A stretch of 64,000 bases of DNA, taken from positions 213,742,000 to 213,805,999 of the forward strand of contig OY986439.1 of assembly GCA_963920525.1 (NCBI GenBank), given 5' to 3'. This DNA comes from Dichetophora obliterata. Its lineage: Eukaryota; Arthropoda; Insecta; Diptera; Sciomyzidae. This document shows, piece by piece, positions 22,201-35,267 of this stretch; positions within the stretch are counted from its first letter, which is position 1, and every line of letters starts with the position of its first letter. A model generated the notes under the pieces. It was given only the letters and a program-made list of their open reading frames with translations, did not search any database and had not been told where the DNA came from. A program made the position numbers and the translations under genes.

Positions 22201-25200
22201 TTTTAATGTATGAATCGTCCTTATCTGATATGTAGTTTTTATTTTAGAAAATAAATAAAAAAAATAAAAATTGACAAAAAAGGACACATGAAATTAACAT
22301 GAAATCTAATTTTTAAAATTATTTCAAGGATACAGTCTTGTGGGCAGTAGCTTAAGGAACATTTTGATGCATAAATCGTCCTTTTATGATGTACGGTTTA
22401 GAAGTTATGGCTAAAAAATCAAAAAAATCGCAAAAAACCACGTCAAAAACTATGATTCATGTAAAAAATTTTAACTAAGATTCTTGAAAAAAATCAAATT
22501 TCAGAAAACTTTTTTCTGAATATGCAGTCTTGTGTATATATGTATTAGAAACAATTTGGTGCATAAATCGTCCTTGTAGGATGTATGGTTTGGGAGTTAT
22601 GACGGAAAAAGCACATGTTTTTGGCCAGCTACCACTCCAAAAAGTGTTCTACAACTCCTAAACTACAAGAGATAGAGCAAACGGCATTTGGACAAAGGAC
22701 TATCCCTTCTTAAGGACGAGGACCTGGTGCTCATTTTAATGCATGAATCGTCCTTATCTGATATGTAGTTTTTATTTTAGAAAATAAATAAAAAAAATAA
22801 AAATTGACAAAAAAGGACACATGAAATTAACATGAAACCTAATTTTTAAAATTATTTCAAGGATACAGTCTTGTGGGCAGTAGCTTAAGGAACATTTTGA
22901 TGCATAAATCGTCCTTTTATGATGTATGGTTTAGAAGTTATGGCTAAAAAATCAAAAAAATCGCAAAAAACCACGTCAAAAACTATGATTCATGTAAAAA
23001 ATTTTAACTAAGATTCTTGAAAAAAATCAAATTTCAGAAAACTTTTTTCTGAATATGCAGTCTTGTGTATATATGTATTAGAAACAATTTGGTGCATAAA
23101 TCGTCCTTGTAGGATGTATGATTTGGGAGTTATGACGGAAAAAGCACATGTTTTTGGCCAGCTACCACTCCAAAAAGTGTTCTACAACTCCTAAACTACA
23201 AGAGATAGAGCAAACGGCATTTGGACAAAGGAGTATCCCTTCTTAAGGACGAGGACCTGGTTCTCATTTTAATGCATGAATCGTCCTTATCTGATATGTA
23301 GTTTTTATTTTAGAAAATAAATAAAAAAAATAAAAATTGACAAAAAAGGACACATGAAATTAACATGAAATCTAATTTTTAAAATTATTTCAAGGATACA
23401 GTCTTGTGGGCAGTAGCTTAAGGAATATTTTGATGCATAAATCGTCCTTTTATGATGTATGGTTTAGAAGTTATGGCTAAAAAATCAAAAAAATCGCAAA
23501 AAACCACGTCAAAAACTTTGATTCATGTAAAAAATTTTAACCAAGATTCTTGAAAAAAATCAAATTTCAGAAAACTTTTTTCTGAATATGCAGTCTTGTG
23601 TATATATGTATTAGAAACAATTTGGTGCATAAATCGTACTTGTAGGATGTATGGTTTGGGAGTTATGACGGAAAAAGCACATGTTTTTGGCCAGCTACCA
23701 CTCCAAAAAGTGTTCTACAACTCCTAAACTATAAGAGATAGAGCAAACGGCATTTGGACAAAGGAGTATCCCTTCTTAAGGACGAGGACCTGGTGCTCAT
23801 TTTAATGTATGAATCGTCCTTATCTGATATGTAGTTTTTATTTTAGAAAATAAATAAAAAAAATAAAAATTGACAAAAAAGGACACATGAAATTAACATG
23901 AAATCTAATTTTTAAAATTATTTCAAGGATACAGTCTTGTGGGCAGTAGCTTAAGGAACATTTTGATGCATAAATCGTCCTTTTATGATGTACGGTTTAG
24001 AAGTTATGGCTAAAAAATCAAAAAAATCGCAAAAAACCACGTCAAAAACTATGATTCATGTAAAAAATTTTAACTAAGATTCTTGAAAAAAATCAAATTT
24101 CAGAAAACTTTTTTCTGAATATGCAGTCTTGTGTATATATGTATTAGAAACAATTTGGTGCATAAATCGTCCTTGTAGGATGTATGGTTTGGGAGTTATG
24201 ACGGAAAAAGCACATGTTTTTGGCCAGCTACCACTCCAAAAAGTGTTCTACAACTCCTAAACTACAAGAGATAGAGCAAACGGCATTTGGACAAAGGACT
24301 ATCCCTTCTTAAGGACGAGGACCTGGTGCTCATTTTAATGCATGAATTGTCCTTATCTGATATGTAGTTTTTATTTTAGAAAATAAATAAAAAAAATAAA
24401 AATTGACAAAAAAGGACACATGAAATTAACATGAAACCTAATTTTTAAAATTATTTCAAGGATACAGTCTTGTGGGCAGTAGCTTAAGGAATATTTTGAT
24501 GCATAAATCGTCCTTTTATGATGTATGGTTTAGAAGTTATGGCTAAAAAATCAAAAAAAACACAAAAAACCACGTCAAAAACTATGATTCATGTAAAAAA
24601 TTTTAACCAAGATTCTTGAAAAAAATCAAATTTCAGAAAACTTTTTTCTGAATATGCAGTCTTGTGTATATATGTATTAGAAACAATTTGGTGCATAAAT
24701 CGTCCTTGTAGGATGTATGGTTTGGGAGTTATGACGGAAAAAGCACATGTTTTTGGCCAGCTACCACTCCAAAAAGTGTTCTACAACTCCTAAACTACAA
24801 GAGATAGAGCAAACGGCATTTGGACAAAGGAGTATCCCTTCTTAAGGACGAGGACCTGGTTCTCATTTTAATGCATGAATCGTCCTTATCTGATATGAAG
24901 TTTTTATTTTAGAAAATAAATAAAAAAAATAAAAATTGACAAAAAAGGACACATGAAATTAACATGAAACCTAATTTTTAAAATTATTTCAAGGATACAG
25001 TCTTGTGGGCAGTAGCTTAAGGAACATTTTGATGCATAAATCGTCCTTTTATGATGTATGGTTTAGAAGTTATGGCTAAAAAATCAAAAAAATCGCAAAA
25101 AACCACGTCAAAAACTATGATTCATGTAAAAAATTTTAACTAAGATTCTTAAAAAAAATCAAATTTCAGAAAACTTTTTTCTGAATATGCAGTCTTGTGT

Positions 25201-28200
25201 ATATATGTATTAGAAACAATTTGGTGCATAAATCGTCCTTGTAGGATGTATGGTTTGGGAGTTATGACGGAAAAAGCACATGTTTTTGGCCAGCTACCAC
25301 TCCAAAAAGTGTTCTACAACTCCTAAACTACAAGAGATAGAGCAAACGGCATTTGGACAAAGGAGTATCCCTTCTTAAGGACGAGGACCTGGTTCTCATT
25401 TTAATGCATGAATCGTCCTTATCTGATATGTAGTTTTTATTTTAGAAAATAAATAAAAAAAATAAAAATTGACAAAAAAGGACACATGAAATTAACATGA
25501 AATCTAATTTTTAAAATTATTTCAAGGATACAGTCTTGTGGGCAGTAGCTTAAGGAATATTTTGATGCAAAAATCGTCCTTTTATGATGTATGGTTTAGA
25601 AGTTATGGCTAAAAAATCAAAAAAATCGCAAAAAACCACGTCAAAAACTTTGATTCATGTAAAAAATTTTAACCAAGATTCTTGAAAAAAATCAAATTTC
25701 AGAAAACTTTTTTCTGAATATGCAGTCTTGTGTATATATGTATTAGAAACAATTTGGTGCATAAATCGTCCTTGTAGGATGTATGGTTTGGGAGTTATGA
25801 CGGAAAAAGCACATGTTTTTGGCCAGCTACCACTCCAAAAAGTGTTCTACAACTCCTAAACTACAAGAGATAGAGCAAACGGCATTTGGACAAAGGAGTA
25901 TCCCTTCTTAAGGACGAGGACCTGGTTCTCATTTTAATGCATGAATCGTCCTTATCTGATATGTAGTTTTTATTTTAGAAAATAAATAAAAAAAATAAAA
26001 ATTGACAAAAAAGGACACATGAAATTAACATGAAATCTAATTTTTAAAATTATTTCAAGGATACAGTCTTGTGAACAGTAGCTTAAGGAATATTTTGATG
26101 CATAAATCGTCCTTTTATGATGTATGGTTTAGAAGTTATGGCTAAAAAATCAAAAAAATCGCAAAAAACCACGTCAAAAACTTTGATTCATGTAAAAAAT
26201 TTTAACCAAGATTCTTGAAAAAAATCAAATTTCAGAAAACTTTTTTCTGAATATGCAGTCTTGTGTATATATGTATTAGAAACAATTTGGTGCATAAATC
26301 GTACTTGTAGGATGTATGGTTTGGGAGTTATGACGGAAAAAGCACATGTTTTTGGCCAGCTACCACTCCAAAAAGTGTTCTACAACTCCTAAACTACAAG
26401 AGATAGAGCAAACGGCATTTGGACAAAGGAGTATCCCTTCTTAAGGACGAGGACCTGGTGCTCATTTTAATGTATGAATCGTCCTTATCTGATATGTAGT
26501 TTTTATTTTAGAAAATAAATAAAAAAAATAAAAATTGACAAAAAAGGACACATGAAATTAACATGAAATCTAATTTTTAAAATTATTTCAAGGATACAGT
26601 CTTGTGGGCAGTAGCTTAAGGAACATTTTGATGCATAAATCGTCCTTTTATGATGTACGGTTTAGAAGTTATGGCTAAAAAATCAAAAAAATCGCAAAAA
26701 ACCACGTCAAAAACTATGATTCATGTAAAAAATTTTAACTAAGATTCTTGAAAAAAATCAAATTTCAGAAAACTTTTTTCTGAATATGCAGTCTTGTGTA
26801 TATATGTATTAGAAACAATTTGGTGCATAAATCGTCCTTGTAGGATGTATGGTTTGGGAGTTATGACGGAAAAAGCACATGTTTTTGGCCAGCTACCACT
26901 CCAAAAAGTGTTCTACAACTCCTAAACTACAAGAGATAGAGCAAACGGCATTTGGACAAAGGACTATCCCTTCTTAAGGACGAGGACCTGGTGCTCATTT
27001 TAATGCATGAATCGTCCTTATCTGATATGTAGTTTTTATTTTAGAAAATAAATAAAAAAAATAAAAATTGACAAAAAAGGACACATGAAATTAACATGAA
27101 ACCTAATTTTTAAAATTATTTCAAGGATACAGTCTTGTGAACAGTAGCTTAAGGAACATTTTGATGCATAAATCGTCCTTTTATGATGTATGGTTTAGAA
27201 GTTATGGCTAAAAAATCAAAAAAATCGCAAAAAACCACGTCAAAAACTATGATTCATGTAAAAAATTTTAACTAAGATTCTTGAAAAAAATCAAATTTCA
27301 GAAAACTTTTTTCTGAATATGCAGTCTTGTGTATATATGTATTAGAAACAATTTGGTGCATAAATCGTCCTTGTAGGATGTATGGTTTGGGAGTTATGAC
27401 GGAAAAAGCACATGTTTTTGGCCAGCTACCACTCCAAAAAGTGTTCTACAACTCCTAAACTACAAGAGATAGAGCAAACGGCATTTGGACAAAGGAGTAT
27501 CCCTTCTTAAGGACGAGGACCTGGTTCTCATTTTAATGCATGAATCGTCCTTATCTGATATGTAGTTTTTATTTTAGAAAATAAATAAAAAAAATAAAAA
27601 TTGACAAAAAAGGACACATGAAATTAACATGAAATCTAATTTTTAAAATTATTTCAAGGATACAGTCTTGTGGGCAGTAGCTTAAGGAATATTTTGATGC
27701 ATAAATCGTCCTTTTATGATGTATGGTTTAGAAGTTATGGCTAAAAAATCAAAAAAATCGCAAAAAACCACGTCAAAAACTTTGATTCATGTAAAAAATT
27801 TTAACCAAGATTCTTGAAAAAAATCAAATTTCAGAAAACTTTTTTCTGAATATGCAGTCTTGTGTATATATGTATTAGAAACAATTTGGTGCATAAATCG
27901 TACTTGTAGGATGTATGGTTTGGGAGTTATGACGGAAAAAGCACATGTTTTTGGCCAGCTACCACTCCAAAAAGTGTTCTACAACTCCTAAACTACAAGA
28001 GATAGAGCAAACGGCATTTGGACAAAGGAGTATCCCTTCTTAAGGACGAGGACCTGGTGCTCATTTTAATGTATGAATCGTCCTTATCTGATATGTAGTT
28101 TTTATTTTAGAAAATAAATAAAAAAAATAAAAATTGACAAAAAAGGACACATGAAATTAACATGAAATCTAATTTTTAAAATTATTTCAAGGATACAGTC

Positions 28201-30468
28201 TTGTGGGCAGTAGCTTAAGGAATATTTTGATGCATAAATCGTCCTTTTATGATGTATGGTTTAGAAGTTATGGCTAAAAAATCAAAAAAATCGCAAAAAA
28301 CCACGTCAAAAACTTTGATTCATGTAAAAAATTTTAACCAAGATTCTTGAAAAAAATCAAATTTCAGAAAACTTTTTTCTGAATATGCAGTCTTGTGTAT
28401 ATATGTATTAGAAACAATTTGGTGCATAAATCGTACTTGTAGGATGTATGGTTTGGGAGTTATGACGGAAAAAGCACATGTTTTTGGCCAGCTACCACTC
28501 CAAAAAGTGTTCTACAACTCCTAAACTACAAGAGATAGAGCAAACGGCATTTGGACAAAGGAGTATCCCTTCTTAAGGACGAGGACCTGGTGCTCATTTT
28601 AATGTATGAATCGTCCTTATCTGATATGTAGTTTTTATTTTAGAAAATAAATAAAAAAAATAAAAATTGACAAAAAAGGACACATGAAATTAACATGAAA
28701 TCTAATTTTTAAAATTATTTCAAGGATACAGTCTTGTGGGCAGTAGCTTAAGGAACATTTTGATGCATAAATCGTCCTTTTATGATGTACGGTTTAGAAG
28801 TTATGGCTAAAAAATCAAAAAAATCGCAAAAAACCACGTCAAAAACTATGATTCATGTAAAAAATTTTAACTAAGATTCTTGAAAAAAATCAAATTTCAG
28901 AAAACTTTTTTCTGAATATGCAGTCTTGTGTATATATGTATTAGAAACAATTTGGTGCATAAATCGTCCTTGTAGGATGTATGGTTTGGGAGTTATGACG
29001 GAAAAAGCACATGTTTTTGGCCAGCTACCACTCCAAAAAGTGTTCTACAACTCCTAAACTACAAGAGATAGAGCAAACGGCATTTGGACAAAGGACTATC
29101 CCTTCTTAAGGACGAGGACCTGGTGCTCATTTTAATGCATGAATCGTCCTTATCTGATATGTAGTTTTTATTTTAGAAAATAAATAAAAAAAATAAAAAT
29201 TGACAAAAAAGGACACATGAAATTAACATGAAACCTAATTTTTAAAATTATTTCAAGGATACAGTCTTGTGGGCAGTAGCTTAAGGAATATTTTGATGCA
29301 TAAATCGTCCTTTTATGATGTATGGTTTAGAAGTTATGGCTAAAAAATCAAAAAAATCGCAAAAAACCACGTCAAAAACTTTGATTCATGTAAAAAATTT
29401 TAACCAAGATTCTTGAAAAAAATCAAATTTCAGAAAACTTTTTTCTGAATATGCAGTCTTGTGTATATATGTATTAGAAACAATTTGGTGCATAAATCGT
29501 CCTTGTAGGATGTATGGTTTGGGAGTTATGACGGAAAAAGCACATGTTTTTGGCCAGCTACCACTCCAAAAAGTGTTCTACAACTCCTAAACTACAAGAG
29601 ATAGAGCAAACGGCATTTGGACAAAGGAGTATCCCTTCTTACGGACGAGGACCTGGTTCTCATTTTAATGCATGAATCGTCCTTATCTGATATGAAGTTT
29701 TTATTTTAGAAAATAAATAAAAAAAATAAAAATTGACAAAAAAGGACACATGAAATTAACATGAAATCTAATTTTTAAAATTATTTCAAGGATACAGTCT
29801 TGTGGGCAGTAGCTTAAGGAACATTTTGATGCATAAATCGTCCTTTTATGATGTATGGTTTAGAAGTTATTGCTAAAAAATCAAAAAAATCGCAAAAAAC
29901 CACGTCAAAAACTATGATTCATGTAAAAAATTTTAACTAAGATTCTTGAAAAAAATCAAATTTCAGAAAACTTTTTTCTGAATATGCAGTCTTGTGTATA
30001 TATGTATTAGAAACAATTTGGTGCATAAATCGTCCTTGTAGGATGTATGGTTTGGGAGTTATGACGGAAAAAGCACATGTTTTTGGCCAGCTACCACTCC
30101 AAAAAGTGTTCTACAACTCCTAAACTACAAGAGATAGAGCAAACGGCATTTGGACAAAGGAGTATCCCTTCTTAAGGACGAGGACCTGGTTCTCATTTTA
30201 ATGCATGAATCGTCCTTATCTGATATGTAGTTTTTATTTTAGAAAATAAATAAAAAAAATAAAAATTGACAAAAAAGGACACATGAAATTAACATGAAAT
30301 CTAATTTTTAAAATTATTTCAAGGATACAGTCTTGTGGGCAGTAGCTTAAGGAATATTTTGATGCATAAATCGTCCTTTTATGATGTATGGTTTAGAAGT
30401 TATGGCTAAAAAATCAAAAAAATCGCAAAAAACCACGTCAAAAACTTTGATTCATGTAAAAAATTTTA
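19277..30468 (+). repeat. Monomers 38-58, seven-monomer higher-order repeat domain
   Basis: Starts are 19277, 19810, 20342, 20875, 21408, 21941, 22474, 23007, 23540, 24073, 24606, 25139, 25672, 26205, 26738, 27271, 27804, 28337, 28870, 29403 and 29936. Four types recur. P has GGTTCTC, GGAATATT and ACTTTG. Q has CGTACT in core A and GTATGAATCG, usually with TGTACGG. R has AAAGGAC and GAAACCT. S has GGTTCTC with GATATGAAG. The order read is P QRSPQRP QRSPPQRP QQRSP, with the monomer at 27804 intermediate between P and Q. The S marker is at 21161, 24892 and 29689: offsets of 3731 bp (7 monomers) and 4797 bp (9 monomers). The repeat is therefore a heptamer with later insertion of extra P and Q monomers. 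Confidence 0.82.
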
Positions 30469-33400
30469 ACCAAGATTCTTGAAAAAAATCAAATTTCAGA
30501 AAACTTTTTTCTGAATATGCAGTCTTGTGTATATATGTATTAGAAACAATTTGGTGCATAAATCGTCCTTGTGGGATGTTTGGTTTGGGAGTTATGACGG
30601 AAAAAGCACATGTTTTTGGCCAGCTACCACTCCAAAAAGTGTTCTACAACTCCTAAACTACAAGAGATAGAGCAAACGGCATTTGGACAAAGGACTATCC
30701 CTTCTTAAGGACGAGGACCTGGTGCTCATTTTAATGCATGAATCGTCCTTATCTGATATGTAGTTTTTATTTTAGAAAATAAATAAAAAAAAATAAAAAT
30801 TGACAAAAAAGGACACATTAAATTAACATGAAATCTAATTTTTAAATTATTTCAAGGATACAGTCTTGTGGGCAGTAGCTTAAGGAACATTTTGATGCAT
30901 AAATCGTCCTTTTGTGATGTGTGGTTTAGAAGTTATGGCTAAAAAATCAAAAAATCGCAAAAAACCACGTCAAAAACTATGATTCATGTAAAAAATTTTA
31001 ACTAAGATTCTTGAAAAAAATCAAATTTCAGAAAACTTTTTTCTGAATATGCAGTCTTGTGTATATATGTATTAGAAACAATTTGGTGCATAAATCGTCC
31101 TTGTAGGATGTATGGTTTGGGAGTTATGACGGAAAAAGCACATGTTTTTGGCCAGCTACCACTCCAAAAAGTGTTCTACAACTCCTAAACTACAAGAGAT
31201 AGAGCAAACGGCATTTGCACAAAGAAGTATCCCTTCTTAAGGACGAGGACCTGGTGCTCATTTTAATGCATGAATCGTCCTTATCTGATATGTAGTTTTT
31301 ATTTTAGAAAATAAATAAAAAAAATAAAAATTGACAAAAAAGGACACATGAAATTAACATGAAATCTAATTTTTAAAATTATTTCAAGGATACAGTCTTG
31401 TGGGCAGTAGCTTAAGGAATATTTTGATGCATAAATCGTCCTTTTATGATGTATGGTTTAGAAGTTATGGCTAAAAAATAAAAAAAATCGCAAAAAACCA
31501 CGTCAAAAACTATGATTCATGTAAAAAATTTTAACTAAGATTCTTGAAAAAAATCAAATTTCAGAAAACTTTTTTCTGAATATGCAGTCTTGTGTATATA
31601 TGTATTAGAAACAATTTGGTGCATAAATCGTCCTTGTAGGATGTATGGTTTGGGAGTTATGACGGAAAAAGCACATGTTTTTGGCCAGCTACCACTCCAA
31701 AAAGTGTTCTACAACTCCTAAACTACAAGAGATAGAGCAAACGGCATTTGGAAAAAGGAGTATCCCTTCTTAAGGACGAGGACCTGGTTCTCATTTTAAT
31801 GCATGAATCGTCCTTATCTGATATGTAGTTTTTATTTTAGAAAATAAATAAAAAAAATAAAAATTGACAAAAAAGGACACATGAAATTAACATGAAATCT
31901 AATTTTTAAAATTATTTCAAGGATACAGTCTTGTGGGCAGTAGCTTAAGGAACATTTTGATGCATAAATCGTCCTTTTATGATGTATGGTTTAGAAGTTA
32001 TGGCTAAAAAATCAAAAAAATCGCAAAAAACCACGTCAAAAACTATGATTCATGTAAAAAATTTTAACTAAGATTCTTGAAAAAAATCAAATTTCAGAAA
32101 ACTTTTTTCTGAATATGCAGTCTTGTGTATATATGTATTAGAAACAATTTGGTGCATAAATCGTCCTTGTAGGATGTATGGTTTGGGAGTTATGACGGAA
32201 AAAGCACATGTTTTTGGCCAGCTACCACTCCAAAAAGTGTTCTACAACTCCTAAACTACAAGAGATAGAGCAAACGGCATTTGGACAAAGGAGTATCCCT
32301 TCTTAAGGACGAGGACCTGGTTCTCATTTTAATGCATGAATCGTCCTTATCTGATATGTAGTTTTTATTTTAGAAAATAAATAAAAAAAATAAAAATTGA
32401 CAAAAAAGGACACATGAAATTAACATGAAATCTAATTTTTAAAATTATTTCAAGGATACAGTCTTGTGGGCAGTAGCTTAAGGAACATTTTGATGCATAA
32501 ATCGTCCTTTTATGGTGTATAGTTTAGAAGTTATGGCTAAAAAATCAAAAAAATCGAAAAAAACCACGTCAAAAACTATGATTCATGTAAAAAATTTTAA
32601 CTAAGATTCTTGAAAAAAATCAAATTTCAGAAAACTTTTTTCTGAATATGCAGTCTTGTGTATATATGTATTAGAAACAATTTGGTGCATAAATCGTCCT
32701 TGTAGGATGTATGGTTTGGGAGTTATGACGGAAAAAGCACATGTTTTTGGCCAGCTACCACTCCAAAAAGTGTTCTACAACTCCTAAACTACAAGAGATA
32801 GAGCAAACGGCATTTGGACAAAGGAGTATCCCTTCTTAAGGACGAGGACCTGGTTCTCATTTTAATGCATGAATCGTCCTTATCTGATATGTAGTTTTTA
32901 TTTTAGAAAATAAATAAAAAAAATAAAAATTGACAAAAAAGGACACATGAAATTAACATGAAATCTAATTTTTAAAATTATTTCAAGGATACAGTCTTGT
33001 GGGCAGTAGCTTAAGGAACATTTTGATGCATAAATCGTCCTTTTATGATGTATAGTTTAGAAGTTATGGCTAAAAAATCAAAAAAATCGCAAAAAACCAC
33101 GTCAAAAACTATGATTCATGTAAAAAATTTTAACTAAGATTCTTGAAAAAAATCAAATTTCAGAAAACTTTTTTCTGAATATGCAGTCTTGTGTATATAT
33201 GTATTAGAAACAATTTGGTGCATAAATCGTCCTTGTAGGATGTATGGTTTGGAAGTTATGACGGAAAAAGCACATGTTTTTGGCCAGCTACCACTCCAAA
33301 AAGTGTTCTACAACTCCTAAACTACAAGAGATAGAGCAAACGGCATTTGGACAAAGGAGTATCCCTTCTTAAGGACGAGGACCTGGTGCTCATTTTAATG

Positions 33401-35267
33401 CATGAATCGTCCTTATCTGATATGTAGTTTTTATTTTAGAAAATAAATAAAAAAAATAAAAATTGACAAAAAAGGACACATGAAATTAACATGAAATCTA
33501 ATTTTTAAAATTATTTCAAGGATACAGTCTTGTGGGCAGTAGCTTAAGGAACATTTTGATGCATAAATCGTCCTTTTATGATGTATGGTTTAGAAGTTAT
33601 GGCTAAAAAAATCAAAAAAATCGCAAAAAACCACGTCAAAAACTATGATTCATGTAAAAAATTTTAACTAAGATTCTTGAAAAAAATCAAATTTCAGAAA
33701 ACTTTTTTCTGAATATGCAGTCTTGTGTATATATGTATTAGAAACAATTTGGTCCATAAATCGTCCTTGTAGGATGTATGGTTTGGGAGTTATGACGGAA
33801 AAAGCACATGTTTTTGGCCAGCTACCACTCCAAAAAGTGTTCTACAACTCCTAAACTACAAGAGATAGAGCAAACGGCATTTGGACAAAGGAGTATCCCT
33901 TCTTAAGGACGAGGACCTGGTTCTCATTTTAATGCATGAATCGTCCTTATCTGATATGTAGTTTTTATTTTAGAAAATAAATAAAAAAAATAAAAATTGA
34001 CAAAAAAGGACACATGAAATTAACATGAAATCTAATTTTTAAAATTATTTCAAGGATACAGTCTTGTGGGCAGTAGCTTAAGGAATATTTTGATGCATAA
34101 ATCGTCCTTTTATGATGTATGGTTTAGAAGTTATGGCTAAAAAATCAAAAAAATCGCAAAAAACCACGTCAAAAACTTTGATTCATGTAAAAAATTTTAA
34201 CCAAGATTCTTGAAAAAAATCAAATTTCAGAAAACTTTTTTCTGAATATGCAGTCTTGTGTATATATGTATTAGAAACAATTTGGTGCATAAATCGTCCT
34301 TGTGGGATGTATGGTTTGGGAGTTATGACGGAAAAAGCACATGTTTTTGGCCAGCTACCACTCCAAAAAGTGTTCTACAACTCCTAAACTACAAGAGATA
34401 GAGCAAACGGCATTTGGACAAAGGAGTATCCCTTCTTAAGGACGAGGACCTGGTGCTCATTTTAATGCATGAATCGTCCTTATCTGATATGTAGTTTTTA
34501 TTTTAGAAAATAAATAAAAAAAAATAAAAATTGACAAAAAAGGACACATTAAATTAACATGAAATCTAATTTTTAAAATTATTTCAAGGATACAGTCTTG
34601 TGGGCAGTAGCTTAAGGAACATTTTGATGCATAAATCGTCCTTTTGTGATGTATGGTTTAGAAGTTATGGCTAAAAAATCAAAAAAATCGCAAAAAACCA
34701 CGTCAAAAACTATGATTCATGTAAAAAATTTTAACTAAGATTCTTGAAAAAAATCAAATTTCAGAAAACTTTTTTCTGAATATGCAGTCTTGTGTATATA
34801 TGTATTAGAAACAATTTGGTGCATAAATCGTCCTTGTAGGATGTATGGTTTGGAAGTTATGACGGAAAAAGCACATGTTTTTGGCCAGCTACCACTCCAA
34901 AAAGTGTTCTACAACTCCTAAACTACAAGAGATAGAGCAAACGGCATTTGGACAAAGGAGTATCCCTTCTTAAGGACGAGGACCTGGTGCTCATTTTAAT
35001 GCATGAATCGTCCTTATCTGATATGTAGTTTTTTATTTTAGAAAATAAATAAAAAAAATAAAAATTGACAAAAAAGGACACATGAAATTAACATGAAATC
35101 TAATTTTTAAAATTATTTCAAGGATACAGTCTTGTGGGCAGTAGCTTAAGGAACATTTTGATGCATAAATCGTCCTTTTATGATGTATGGTTTAGAAGTT
35201 ATGGCTAAAAAATCAAAAAAATCGCAAAAAAACACGTCAAAAACTATGATTCATGTAAAAAATTTTA
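30469..35267 (+). repeat. Monomers 59-67, transition with GTGGGATG-type monomers
   Basis: Starts are 30469, 31001, 31534, 32067, 32600, 33133, 33667, 34200 and 34734. Monomers 59 and 66 begin ACCAAG and share GTGGGATG, an extra A in the A-rich run, CATTAAATTAAC and TTTGTGATG. They lie 3731 bp apart, and each follows a P-type monomer (29936 and 33667). This suggests the seven-monomer unit of the preceding domain extended here before monomers 60-64 were replaced. Monomers 61-63 and 65 carry GGTTCTC. Private changes include GGTCCAT (33754) and TGTATAGTTTAG (about 33050). Confidence 0.82.
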
